Assembly (NCBI RefSeq): GCF_003946335.1
Contig: NZ_RHNX01000002.1
Coordinates: forward strand, 62,001-126,000
From: Levilactobacillus fujinensis
GTDB taxonomy: Bacteria; Bacillota; Bacilli; Lactobacillales; Lactobacillaceae
DNA length: 64,000 nucleotides
Reading direction: 5' to 3'
The notes below the pieces were generated by a model that saw only the letters and a program-made list of their open reading frames with translations, had not been told where the DNA came from and made no database searches. How positions within the stretch are numbered: the first letter of the stretch is position 1; every line of letters starts with the position of its first letter. This document shows positions 15,940 to 24,202 of the stretch, one piece after another. The translations under genes and the position numbers were made by a program.

Positions 15940-16557
15940 ATGATTGAAGAAGAAAAAAAGATGCTAGCTGGCAAACTATACGATGCCACTATTCCCGAGC
16001 TGGATGCCCGTCGCGTGACCGCCCACGCTCTCTGCCAAGAACTGGGACAAACGCCCGAAAAGAGCCCTCGTCGACAAGAAATTCAAGATGCGTTGTTTCC
16101 GGACAAACCTCAGGGGCTCTTCGTTCAGGGGCCAGCCTTTGTTGACTACGGAACCCATACCCACTTTGGCAAGGACGTTTACCTCAACGCTAACCTGACC
16201 ATTCTGGATACCTGCGACGTCGTCATCGGCGATAATTGTATGATTGGTCCCAACGCCAGCTTCGTGACTCCCATGCACCCGCTGCTTTCGCGGGAACGCA
16301 ACTTAAAGACCAGACCAGATGGCTCCCAATACGACCAGGAATACGGCAAACCATTGACCGTCGAAGCTAATTGTTGGTTGGCCAGTAACGTAACCGTCAC
16401 CGGTGGCGTCACGATTGGCCATGACAGCGTGATTGGCGCTGGGAGTGTGGTCACACGTAATATTCCAGCTAACTCACTAGCAGTTGGGAATCCCTGTCGC
16501 GTGATTCGAACTATCACTGAAGAAGATTCCGTTGAACTAAAGAAGGAGCTTTACTAA
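15940..16557 (+). CDS. Sugar O-acetyltransferase (maltose/galactoside acetyltransferase family)
   Basis: 205-residue left-handed beta-helix acetyltransferase of the LacA/Maa family, which transfers acetyl from acetyl-CoA to a sugar hydroxyl. MLAGKLYDATIPEL is the family N-terminus, the catalytic His lies in VTPMHPLLSRERN, and hexapeptide repeats include VTVTGGVTIGHDSVIGAGSV, ending in SLAVGNPCRVIR. GGGAG ribosome site before ATG. It is followed by a paralogue after 5 bases. The physiological acceptor is not known for most members. Confidence 0.9.
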   Translation: MIEEEKKMLAGKLYDATIPELDARRVTAHALCQELGQTPEKSPRRQEIQDALFPDKPQGLFVQGPAFVDYGTHTHFGKDVYLNANLTILDTCDVVIGDNCMIGPNASFVTPMHPLLSRERNLKTRPDGSQYDQEYGKPLTVEANCWLASNVTVTGGVTIGHDSVIGAGSVVTRNIPANSLAVGNPCRVIRTITEEDSVELKKELY

Positions 16558-16562
16558 TAGCA

Positions 16563-17180
16563 ATGACCGAAGAAGAAAAAATGTTGGCCGGCAAACTGTA
16601 TGATCCGAGCGATGCGAAGTTAAATACACGTTTACATCTTGCCCACCGACTATCTCAGCTGTACAATCAAACGTTTGATGATGAAGATGAGAAGCGTGAG
16701 GACCTCTTGACCCAACTAGTGCCGGACCACGGCGAGGGCACCTATTTACAGGGACCTATCTTTTTTGACTATGGCTGTTACACCCATCTGGGTAAGCACT
16801 TCTACGCTAACGCTAACTTTACGGTCCTTGACTGTGGCTTGGTCACAATTGGTGATAGCTGCTGGTTCGGCCCCAATGTCACGTTGGTTACGCCAATGCA
16901 CCCGTTACGTTATCAAGAACGTAACTTGCAGCCGCATGCCGACGGAACGTTATTTGATATCGAATACGACAAGCCGATCAAGATTGGTGACAACTGTTGG
17001 TTTGGTAGCAACGTCACGGTCATCGGCGGCGTCACGATTGGCAGCGGTTGTGTCATCGGTGCTGGCAGTGTTGTTACGCGTGACGTTCCAGACAACAGCC
17101 TGGCAGTCGGTAATCCTTCTCGTGTGGTCCGTGAGATTACGGCGGCGGATGCAATTAAGTTGAAATCAGAACTGTACTAA
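16563..17180 (+). CDS. Sugar O-acetyltransferase, tandem paralogue
   Basis: 205-residue paralogue of the preceding gene, about half its residues identical by eye. The same motifs are present: MLAGKLYDPSDAKL, catalytic His in VTPMHPLRYQERN, VTVIGGVTIGSGCVIGAGSV and SLAVGNPSRVVR. The acceptor side differs (FGPNVTLVTPMHP against IGPNASFVTPMHP, CWFGSNV against CWLASNV), so the pair may have split substrates after duplication. AAGGAG lies about 14 bases upstream, in the end of the previous gene, so translation is probably coupled. Last gene before a strong terminator. Confidence 0.9.
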   Translation: MTEEEKMLAGKLYDPSDAKLNTRLHLAHRLSQLYNQTFDDEDEKREDLLTQLVPDHGEGTYLQGPIFFDYGCYTHLGKHFYANANFTVLDCGLVTIGDSCWFGPNVTLVTPMHPLRYQERNLQPHADGTLFDIEYDKPIKIGDNCWFGSNVTVIGGVTIGSGCVIGAGSVVTRDVPDNSLAVGNPSRVVREITAADAIKLKSELY

Positions 17181-17209
17181 AAAAGAGGCGCTGTTGGCGC
17201 CTCTTTTTT
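17181..17209 (+). terminator. Terminator of the DUF1697-def-acetyltransferase operon
   Basis: AAAAGAGGCGC and GCGCCTCTTTT form an 11-bp perfect stem ending in a T run directly after the stop codon. Confidence 0.92.
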
Positions 17210-17284
17210 GATTCCTAACTTTTTACTGTCAAATCGTGTCCCAAAGAACAATCGCATCGCCTAACTCCCCTTAGACACACGCTT

Positions 17285-17653
17285 TCACTTATGACGAGAT
17301 AATTGAACCCAGTCCCAACCAATCAAGCCAAGATTAAAAATCATTAACAAAGACCATAACCAAACATACTCATTAATGGTTGGCGCAATCTTGCTGTACC
17401 AGAGGAAAGCGGACATAAAGGCAATAATACCAGCATTTACAATCAAACCCACCATTTTTAACCACCGACTGCGCGCAAAGAATGTCAGAAACACAATAAC
17501 GCCTAATATCGCAACCAACCGAAGGGATCCCACTTGCCAATGGAGCTCGGCGCCCAGGCTCGTTAATGCATCTGGTACAAACGTTAAAATCAGTAAAAAG
17601 TAAATTTCACCCACGATATTTAACAGTGGCACAAACACATAGAGTCTATGCAT
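17285..17653 (-). CDS. Small integral membrane protein of unknown function
   Basis: 122 residues with four predicted membrane segments (VFVPLLNIVGEIYFLLILTF, LRLVAILGVIVFLTFFA, MVGLIVNAGIIAFMSAFLWY, WLWSLLMIFNLGLIGW). I do not recognise a family. A GGGGGG ribosome site lies 6 bases before ATG, supporting a real gene. It is alone on the minus strand between two terminators. The gap upstream (to the tannase terminator) has no other gene. Confidence 0.7.
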   Translation of the reverse strand: MHRLYVFVPLLNIVGEIYFLLILTFVPDALTSLGAELHWQVGSLRLVAILGVIVFLTFFARSRWLKMVGLIVNAGIIAFMSAFLWYSKIAPTINEYVWLWSLLMIFNLGLIGWDWVQLSRHK

Positions 17654-17891
17654 AGCAATCCCCCCTTTTCGTTGCTTTACTCAACTGTAAAAAAGCAGCG
17701 GGTGAAAGTAAACTGAAACGCAACCTTTAAGTTATGTCACGACGCCAACTAAACGACTGCATTTGGCCCAGTTGAGATTCTACCTGTCCGATAGTTCCCG
17801 ATTGTATTCAACCATCAATCGTTGACAATCTTATAGCCATTAAAATTTACGGCCTACCCGATAACGATCTCAACCTTCATTACCTTAGTCA

Positions 17892-17928
17892 AAAAAAGTG
17901 ATCCCTGAAGTGAGGTGATCACTTTTTT
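17892..17928 (-). terminator. Terminator of the tannase gene
   Basis: AAAAAAGTGATC and GATCACTTTTTT form a 12-bp stem around a short loop, 10 bases after the tannase stop. Confidence 0.88.
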
Positions 17929-17937
17929 AAGCTCTAA

Positions 17938-19344
17938 TTAGCGCGGTTGACAGAGGTTATCGATCCAGGAAAAGAGTTCTGGTAAATCATAATCGCCACT
18001 ATGAGGTGTGGCCCATGGAAAGGTGAAGTCAACGTCTTTCCCATTGTTCTTTAATTTAGTCGCAAGAATCATCGGAATAGCAAACGAGGTGTCACGGTCA
18101 GCGGCTCCATGGCGAATCCGCCAATGCTGGGCGATGTGACTCTGTGGTTTTAGCAGATAGGTTAACGGATCAATGGCCGCAACTAAATCAGCATCGGCCA
18201 ATTGACTGGTAACCGCTGTATGGTCCTGCGCAAACGGCGTGAAATGTTTAGCAGCCACCAAGCGACTGCCGAACAAGTCTGCCTCCGGACTACTCAGATC
18301 AAGAGTATCAAAGGCTGGCACGCCCTTCATCCGGGTGATTGACCGAAGATAACGGTCCCAATTTAAATCAGTCACCTGTCCAGCGACAACCGTTACGCCG
18401 GCGTACTTGGTCACATCAACACCGGCTGTCAGGGCTTCTTGGGCTGATTGACGGAGTTGGGCGATAATGACATCCTTAAAACTACCGTTGCCTTCCGGTG
18501 TCAATGTCAACGGCCGGCCAATGTCGTCAGTAAGGTGTAACTCATTGAGATAGCCGCTAAAATCAGCTTTCAAAATTGGCGACAGTCGCCGTTCAGCCGG
18601 GGTCAATTTACCATGGACCGGTGTACAAATGCGTCGATTGTTGACTACTCGAATCTTCTGACGATGCCACTGGTAAATACCGCTAAACTCCCATTCATAG
18701 GCGGCATCGGCATGCTCTAAATTATGAATCGGGCAGTATGCGGAAACGGCAAAAACATCATCGGTTGCGGGAGCCGCGCCGAGCGCCAAAAGTGGGGTAT
18801 CAAAGAAGTCGGCGTTACCGCTGGCTCCCATTAATGCTGAGGTCGCCCCGCCGGCACTGGTTCCGTTAGTGATAATCTTATCGGGATCGCCTGGAAGCCG
18901 ACCGGCATTGAATTTCACGTAACGGACTGCGGCCTTCATATCCACAATAAACGCTGGGGCCTTCCCAATATATTCGCCCTGAAAATTCGTCTGGGTCCGA
19001 CCACGAACACCAGCCGAAACCACAACATAGCCTTGCTTAAGGGCCTTAAGAATTGTCTCGCCACGGCTAAATGGCTGGGAATTTCTGGGATAATCCCGTG
19101 GTCCCGGCATGTAGCCACCGACTGTGTTCGGCATAAAAATCGGTGCACTCACACGATTATAGCCATTGACGTGTTGCCCATTAAAGTACGCTTCCGGGAC
19201 AAAAACGTTGAGCTTCTGAATATCATCGACTGGTTGCGCTACGTAAGTCAGGCCCGTAAAATACCGATAGGTCACCGCCACGCCATCGACGGTCGTCGTG
19301 GCCGACTGATAGGTTGTGTCGTCAAATCTTAAGGGTGAGGTCAT
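17938..19344 (-). CDS. tanB: Subtype-B tannase (tannin acylhydrolase)
   Basis: 468-residue alpha/beta hydrolase that cleaves galloyl esters and releases gallic acid. From memory the sequence closely resembles the structurally characterised L. plantarum tannase (about 469 residues, Ser163/Asp419/His451): here the nucleophile is Ser163 in TNGTSAGGATSAL, with Asp416 in GAADRDTSF and His448 in TPHSGDYD. VSAYCPIHNLEHADAAYEWE is another shared block in the galloyl-binding lid. No signal peptide, so intracellular. ATG 19344 is chosen because GGAGG lies 7 bases upstream; the first in-frame ATG is only one base from that site. It is monocistronic between terminators and probably shares regulation with lpdC. 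Confidence 0.95.
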   Translation of the reverse strand: MTSPLRFDDTTYQSATTTVDGVAVTYRYFTGLTYVAQPVDDIQKLNVFVPEAYFNGQHVNGYNRVSAPIFMPNTVGGYMPGPRDYPRNSQPFSRGETILKALKQGYVVVSAGVRGRTQTNFQGEYIGKAPAFIVDMKAAVRYVKFNAGRLPGDPDKIITNGTSAGGATSALMGASGNADFFDTPLLALGAAPATDDVFAVSAYCPIHNLEHADAAYEWEFSGIYQWHRQKIRVVNNRRICTPVHGKLTPAERRLSPILKADFSGYLNELHLTDDIGRPLTLTPEGNGSFKDVIIAQLRQSAQEALTAGVDVTKYAGVTVVAGQVTDLNWDRYLRSITRMKGVPAFDTLDLSSPEADLFGSRLVAAKHFTPFAQDHTAVTSQLADADLVAAIDPLTYLLKPQSHIAQHWRIRHGAADRDTSFAIPMILATKLKNNGKDVDFTFPWATPHSGDYDLPELFSWIDNLCQPR

Positions 19345-19435
19345 TGCCATTCCTCCATTTCATTTTCACTAGTGGCTCTACTGTAGTGGAAAACGCAGCG
19401 GGAGGCAATTGATTTGGCTAAGAAACGTGGTAGCT

Positions 19436-19477
19436 AAAAAGCGTGCAACCGTTGTAGACACGTGATTGGTTGCACGC
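19436..19477 (-). terminator. Terminator upstream of the tannase gene
   Basis: GCGTGCAACC and GGTTGCACGC form a 10-bp perfect stem followed on the minus strand by TTTTT. It ends the transcript of the hypothetical gene at 19.6-20.1 kb and implies that the tannase has its own promoter within the next 90 bases, where a CACTA-N12-TAGTG dyad lies (19367-19388). Confidence 0.88.
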
Positions 19478-19584
19478 AAAAAAAAAAGCGCTAAGTTTGC
19501 TGAATCATTGACTGTGAAAAGATAGGTCGTCTGCAGAACCAACTCATGCAGTGGCCACTCCCAAACCGTATTGAACGCTTATGA

Positions 19585-20067
19585 TTAACCTGTAGATGCT
19601 GATTCATCTCGCCTGCGCCCATCAAGGACAGGATTTAACCGTTGAATTAACGTGATGACCTGCCATTGCTCTGTTGGCAAAGCCAGCCGTGGAAACCTAT
19701 CGATAGGGGTGCGCATCTTAACCTGAGTGGGACGACTGAGATGATAGTCGATCACCGTATCACGCGAAATGCGGTCCTTAACACCTTGATAACCCTTCAC
19801 ATAACGGTCGACGCGACCATTGAATTGTACGATGTCCCCCCGCTGAAGCTGACCTAGATCACCAAATCCCTTTGTCAGATTGAACCAGAGATGATTGGCC
19901 ATGAGTTTTCCACCGATTACGAGTCGAACTTCGCGCAGGAGAAGCGTTGGTTCCTCTCCGCGATACCCAGCCTTATAGCCATACCGTTCAAAGCGGCCAT
20001 AAAATTGATGCCGCTCCGCCATTCCTAACTGTTCTAGTCGTTGCCGTCGTGCTGCTCGAATCTCCAT
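19585..20067 (-). CDS. Hypothetical protein, possible nucleic-acid-binding fold
   Basis: 160-residue soluble basic protein that I cannot assign. It begins with a charged helix (EIRAARRQRLEQLG) and continues with alternating beta-strand-like segments: FYGRFERYGYKAGYRGEEP, LLLREVRLVIGGKLMANHLW, DIVQFNGRVDRYVKGYQG. The strand pattern with conserved Gly and Lys/Arg is reminiscent of an OB-like barrel, which is speculation. ATG 20067 is preceded by GAGAGGGGTG at 6 bases; the longer frame begins with the GTG in that site. Transcribed toward the tannase but separated by a terminator. Confidence 0.65.
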   Translation of the reverse strand: MEIRAARRQRLEQLGMAERHQFYGRFERYGYKAGYRGEEPTLLLREVRLVIGGKLMANHLWFNLTKGFGDLGQLQRGDIVQFNGRVDRYVKGYQGVKDRISRDTVIDYHLSRPTQVKMRTPIDRFPRLALPTEQWQVITLIQRLNPVLDGRRRDESASTG

Positions 20068-20217
20068 TGTAAGCACCCCTCTCTACTGACTAACTCCGTA
20101 AAAAGAGTTGGAAAATTTGTGCGTTTTGAAATTAATTTGAGTTGGATTTTTCGGTTGTCGCTGGGTCGGCATCTTCGTTTTAATTGGATTGTGAATTTAG
20201 CAAACCATATTCGTTGT

Positions 20218-20231
20218 TGATACCGCTTACA
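20218..20231. promoter_or_regulatory. cre site before the amino-acid permease
   Basis: The minus strand reads TGTAAGCGGTATCA, a full match to the cre consensus TGNAANCGNTNNCA. It lies about 80 bases before the permease start, near a probable promoter, so CcpA control of the permease is likely. Confidence 0.65.
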
Positions 20232-20312
20232 TCGTGTAGAATGAGGGAAGCTATTTCACAAGTACATAGAATTTTGACGGATGAACATCATTGACGAAAG
20301 CGAGCGATAATT

Positions 20313-21734
20313 ATGCAAAATTTGTCCCGACACATCTCGTTTCCCCGCCTGTTGATCTTAGGCGCATCCAGCGTGATTGGCAGCAGCTGGATCTACACCA
20401 ATGGTATTTTCTTCGATAAATATGGCGCGGGTGGCGAAATTTTTGGCTTTGTTCTGGCCACCTTTATTACGATTCTGGCCTCCCTCTCTTTTGCGGAACT
20501 CTCCTCGATTTTTCCGCGTAGTGGTGGGCCGGTCGTTTATAGTTATTTGGCGTTCGGTCAACGGTGGGCCTTCGCTACGGGGTGGGCAATTCTCGGTGCC
20601 TACCTGAGCGCCTTGTCCTTTTACGTTACCGCCTCTAGCATGTTATTGGCAACAATTTTTCCCCAGTTGTCGGCCGGGCCAGGCTATACGATTGCGGGTG
20701 CTCACGTCTCACTGATTGAACTGGCAATTGGGATTGCGTTTACACTCTTCATTTTCTCACTCAATATTCGTGGCACAAAATTAACCGCTGGTGTGCAGGC
20801 GGTGCTCTTCATTGGATTACTCATCCTGGGTGGCGCATTGGTCGTCACTGGATTTACGCAAGGGCGGCCATCAAATTTTTGGCCGGCATTCAGCGCAGGT
20901 AGCCAACCATTTGCTAACGTGGTCCGCTTCGTGTTGCCCGCCATGACGTTTCTGACCGGTTGGGAAGTTGTGACGATTTTGGCGGAAGAAGCGGCGATGC
21001 CACCAAAGAAGATCGGGAAAGCAGTCGTCGGCGCAATTTTGCTCGCGGCGAGCTACTACATCGTTGTGCTACTAGCCAGCGCATGGGTGTACCCGTGGCA
21101 CAAAACGGCGACGTTCCCAATGGGGTCGATCACAGCATTCACGAAGGCTGGCTTCCCACTTTTGGGAATGGCGGCCTACCTGATTGCCTTTCTCGGATTA
21201 TTTACCAGCTTTATCGGCCTGTTTACGGCGGCACCCCGGTTGATTTTATCACTGGCCCGTGCAGGTCTACTACCGCCAAAGTTTGCGGAGATCAGTGTCA
21301 AACGCAATACACCGATCAACGCAACGATTCTCGTGTTGGCATTTGCAATCGGCTTTGGTTGGCTAGGTAAGGGCGCAATGACGTACTTTCTGGACCTGGG
21401 CGGCTTCTTTGTGGCGATGGCTTGGGCAATTACGGCAATGGCGCTACGCCGGACACGGCGCGACTACCCAACACTGGATGCTGGCTTTCGGTTGCGCCAC
21501 CTGTGGCCAAGCACGCTGGGTGGTTTACTAGCCGTAATCATCGCGATTAGCACACTATATCCTAAGTCACCGGTAGCGCTAGCGTGGCCGACAGAATATA
21601 TCATGCTAGCGGTCTGGATCGGTCTGGGCCTGCTGTTCTACTGGCTGGGTCGATCGAATCATCAAGAAAAAGATCAAGCCTTACATCATTTGCTGGGTGA
21701 AACCGAATACCAACGGTTGAAAAAGAAAGCATAG
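20313..21734 (+). CDS. APC family amino-acid permease
   Basis: 473-residue 12-segment transporter of the amino acid-polyamine-organocation superfamily. ASSVIGSSWIYTNGIFF is the substrate-binding unwound helix 1 in the GSGI position, and SFAELSSIFPRSGGPVVYSY is the conserved helix 2-3 block. VVTILAEEAAMPPKKIGKAV is the loop typical of APC proteins. The ribosome site is weak. Alone on the plus strand with a cre site upstream and a terminator downstream. The amino acid carried cannot be told. Confidence 0.9.
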   Translation: MQNLSRHISFPRLLILGASSVIGSSWIYTNGIFFDKYGAGGEIFGFVLATFITILASLSFAELSSIFPRSGGPVVYSYLAFGQRWAFATGWAILGAYLSALSFYVTASSMLLATIFPQLSAGPGYTIAGAHVSLIELAIGIAFTLFIFSLNIRGTKLTAGVQAVLFIGLLILGGALVVTGFTQGRPSNFWPAFSAGSQPFANVVRFVLPAMTFLTGWEVVTILAEEAAMPPKKIGKAVVGAILLAASYYIVVLLASAWVYPWHKTATFPMGSITAFTKAGFPLLGMAAYLIAFLGLFTSFIGLFTAAPRLILSLARAGLLPPKFAEISVKRNTPINATILVLAFAIGFGWLGKGAMTYFLDLGGFFVAMAWAITAMALRRTRRDYPTLDAGFRLRHLWPSTLGGLLAVIIAISTLYPKSPVALAWPTEYIMLAVWIGLGLLFYWLGRSNHQEKDQALHHLLGETEYQRLKKKA

Positions 21735-21735
21735 G

Positions 21736-21770
21736 AAAACGGCCATTGCTGGGAAGCGATGGCCGTTTTT
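21736..21770 (+). terminator. Terminator of the permease gene
   Basis: AAAACGGCCATTGCT pairs with AGCGATGGCCGTTTTT one base after the stop codon. Confidence 0.92.
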
Positions 21771-22065
21771 GCGTTAGTTGGTGTGATTTTGTTTTAGGAG
21801 TTAGAGAAGTTGAGCAGCACGATACTTAGCTGGAGCGGTGCCAGTCTCCTATTTCAGTCGTAAAGGCCGTCGCCGGATTTCAATTTAAGGCCGGATCACC
21901 ATTCCGATTTTCAGTGGGGCCGCGTACAAATACTGGCTAATATTGTTGAAGATACATTTTAAATCTACTATTAGTCAAAATAGCAGTTGGACTAAATATG
22001 ATATTTACTCATCTTTATCTTCAATGGTATAGTTTAAGTGATCACTAAACTGTCGCCTTGGAGGA
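21771..22065. other. Intergenic region with no gene
   Basis: 295 bases between the permease terminator and the restriction-like gene. No open frame with a ribosome site longer than about 20 codons. Base composition drops toward AT-rich over the last 100 bases; TATAGT (22028-22033) could serve as the -10 of the next gene. Confidence 0.5.
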
Positions 22066-23271
22066 ATGAATTTGAAGCTTGTTAATCTGTTCAAAAGAAT
22101 ATCAAATGAATACGCGGTACAAAAAAAGGTATCCCGATCATTTGCCAAGAATACCTTAATTAGGGACTGCAAAAGTAGTTTGGTCGAAGCACTCTCTTTA
22201 AATAAATTGCCAACAAGTTATCATGCCAAATTTTCAGCTGGCGTTGGTAATTGGGCCGAGATCCCTTGGATTGCAATCCAAGACGATAGTATTCTAAATA
22301 CAACAGCCCAGCATGGCATCTATATTGTCCTTCTGTTTACGAATGATTACAAAGGTGTCTATTTAACACTAGGCCAAGGTTGGACCTTTTTCGAGGAAAA
22401 ATATAAAAATAACGATCCCCAGGATAAAATCCAATTCGTTTCAAGCTTTTTTTACAGTCGACTCCAGTCTTCGGCAAGTCTCATGCAGTTCTCTGGCCAG
22501 TGCATTTCTCTGAATCGAACGGACAATAAGTCTTCACGATTGGTTACTGGGTATGAAGACGGCACTATCCTCAGCAAATATTACGATATTTCTCAGTTAA
22601 GTGACGACAGCAATTCCGCGTTAACAAATGATCTGCTCAATATGTCTGAATGCTATCAGCAGGTACAACAGCTACTGCTTGAACCAAAAGATTATATGAA
22701 AACTGTCGATGTCATACTCGCCAACACTTCCCATCGGTCGGTCGATTACTCAACCATTGAATCAACTGATTCTCGGGTAAGTGAAGACCAGCAGCCCTAT
22801 GACGTTTTACAAAAGTATGGTGTTAAACCCGATTATAACACCCTCTCACAACATGCAGCTTCATCTGGCAAACAAGGTGAAGAATACGCAATGAGTTATG
22901 AACAGAATCGGCTTGCAAAAGACCCACTACTGTCAAAGGTTCGAGACAAACTTAAACACGTTTCAAAAGAAGATGGTGATGGTCTTGGCTACGATATTCT
23001 GTCTCAGTGCATTGATCCTAAAGATCCTTCCCAAATTAAGGATCTCTATATTGAAGTTAAAACGACCTATAATCCATCAGAAACAACCCCTTTTTTCATG
23101 TCTGCTAATGAACTGAAGTTTTTCGAAACATGTAAGCATAATGGCCAATCATATGTGATCTACAGAGTCTATGGTGATTCCAGCCATCGTAAAATTAAGA
23201 TACTAACACCGGAAATTATCAGCCAAGCCGATTTTAAGCCTACCAACTACCAAGTCAGTCAAAAAAGATAG
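22066..23271 (+). CDS. McrB-N (DUF3578)/DUF3883 restriction-like nuclease
   Basis: 401-residue two-domain protein. Residues about 10-200 resemble the DNA-binding N-terminal domain of McrB-type enzymes (DUF3578): HAKFSAGVGNWAEIPWIAI, then HGIYIVLLFTNDYKGVYLTL and QGWTFFEE. Residues about 265-385 match DUF3883, a PD-(D/E)xK-like nuclease domain: GKQGEEYAMSYEQN (Glu272/273), GDGLGYDILS (Asp310), LYIEVKTT (Glu330-x-Lys332). There is no GTPase/AAA domain between them. Probably a modification-dependent restriction or other defence protein. It is far more AT-rich than its neighbours, a sign of transfer. ATG 22066 is one base after GGAGG, so TTG 22072 (7 bases after) may be the true start. Confidence 0.75.
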   Translation: MNLKLVNLFKRISNEYAVQKKVSRSFAKNTLIRDCKSSLVEALSLNKLPTSYHAKFSAGVGNWAEIPWIAIQDDSILNTTAQHGIYIVLLFTNDYKGVYLTLGQGWTFFEEKYKNNDPQDKIQFVSSFFYSRLQSSASLMQFSGQCISLNRTDNKSSRLVTGYEDGTILSKYYDISQLSDDSNSALTNDLLNMSECYQQVQQLLLEPKDYMKTVDVILANTSHRSVDYSTIESTDSRVSEDQQPYDVLQKYGVKPDYNTLSQHAASSGKQGEEYAMSYEQNRLAKDPLLSKVRDKLKHVSKEDGDGLGYDILSQCIDPKDPSQIKDLYIEVKTTYNPSETTPFFMSANELKFFETCKHNGQSYVIYRVYGDSSHRKIKILTPEIISQADFKPTNYQVSQKR

Positions 23272-23284
23272 GTATTGAAAAAAC

Positions 23285-23319
23285 GCCTTTGACCATCAAA
23301 TTGGTCAGAGGCACTTTTT
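23285..23319 (+). terminator. Terminator of the restriction-like gene
   Basis: GCCTTTGACCA and TGGTCAGAGGC form an 11-bp stem with one mismatch, followed by ACTTTTTC. Confidence 0.85.
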
Positions 23320-23668
23320 CACCAAACAAGGACAACGTCATTGGCTAGAGACTCTTGCCGCATCTTAATTTCATTAATTCCCCATGTTTCAGTTCTCAAT
23401 TAGTAGTTTTAGATTTACACCTATGTTTTAATTATACTAGAAGCTAGCGTTGCATTTAAAGCTACTATTTCAAACAAGCTTAAAATCCAAAGAGCTATCA
23501 ACCTATATCATCAAAAATAACATTATTCTTTCTCACATATTTTTGATTGTAGCCCTGATATACCAACAATACTAAGCAATATAAGTTCATTTGAATTTTA
23601 TGGTAGCTACAGAAAAAACTGATATAATTAATTGAATAAATCCCATCAAAAAGGAGCTCCCAAAACCC
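23320..23668. other. AT-rich intergenic region
   Basis: About 350 bases, much richer in AT than the window average, with no supportable gene. It extends the atypical composition of the preceding McrB-N/DUF3883 gene. TGATATAATT near 23621-23630 is a probable -10 for the next gene. Confidence 0.5.
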
Positions 23669-24013
23669 ATGTCCCCCATCCAATCCTACCTCACCACCCC
23701 GGCCGATGCCGACCATCACACCGAGCTCGTCGCCATGTACGATCTGCTCAAATCACTACTTTCCGACGCGACCGAGAAGCTCAGCTACGGCATGCCCGCC
23801 TTCTATGTTGCCGGGAAGCCCGTCATTTACTTTGCTGCGGCCAAACATCACCTCGGTCTCTACCCCACGGCTTCGCCCATTGCACATTTCACTGAAGAGC
23901 TTGCCAGCTACCACACGTCCAAGGGGGCAATTCAGCTGCCTTACGACCAACCGCTCCCCAAAGAACTGATTGCCGACATTGTCGCTTTCCGCGTTCATGA
24001 AATCACTGATTGA
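23669..24013 (+). CDS. DUF1801 (YdhG-like) protein
   Basis: 114-residue protein of the DUF1801/YdhG-like family, a small alpha/beta fold once linked to frataxin-like iron binding but without settled function. Landmarks: KLSYGMPAFYVAGKPVIYFA, HHLGLYPTASP and SKGAIQLPYDQPLPKELI. AAAGGAG lies about 12 bases before ATG, slightly far. GC content returns to the level of the rest of the window. Monocistronic; a repeat-type terminator follows. Confidence 0.88.
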   Translation: MSPIQSYLTTPADADHHTELVAMYDLLKSLLSDATEKLSYGMPAFYVAGKPVIYFAAAKHHLGLYPTASPIAHFTEELASYHTSKGAIQLPYDQPLPKELIADIVAFRVHEITD

Positions 24014-24074
24014 CAAAAAGGCGGCAACAGATTTCTCTAGCAACACCGAATATCATAGGATTTCAAAAATACGC

Positions 24075-24180
24075 GACTAGGATATAACTCAAAAAGTTGC
24101 TCCTTTCAGAATCTAACGACTCTGAAAGGAGCAACTTTTCTTTACGCTACTATGGTGTCGAAACCTGCACCCTATGTCCC
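24075..24180. repeat. Dispersed terminator-type repeat R3, copy 1
   Basis: Consists of GGATATAACTC, an inverted repeat with arms AAAAAGTTGCTCCTTTCAGA (24091-24110) and its complement (24121-24139), then TTTACGCTACTATGGTGT and ATGTCCC. A second copy at 31.7 kb is nearly identical and carries a compensatory base change in the stem. It separates the converging DUF1801 and aquaporin genes and can terminate both. Confidence 0.8.
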
Positions 24181-24202
24181 ACTCCGGTATTTTTTCTCTA
24201 AT

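Noticed and set aside
24075..24180. Hairpin repeat considered as a CRISPR unit or insertion sequence end
   Set aside because: Only two copies 7.6 kb apart, no spacers and no transposase; a terminator-type repeat explains it better.
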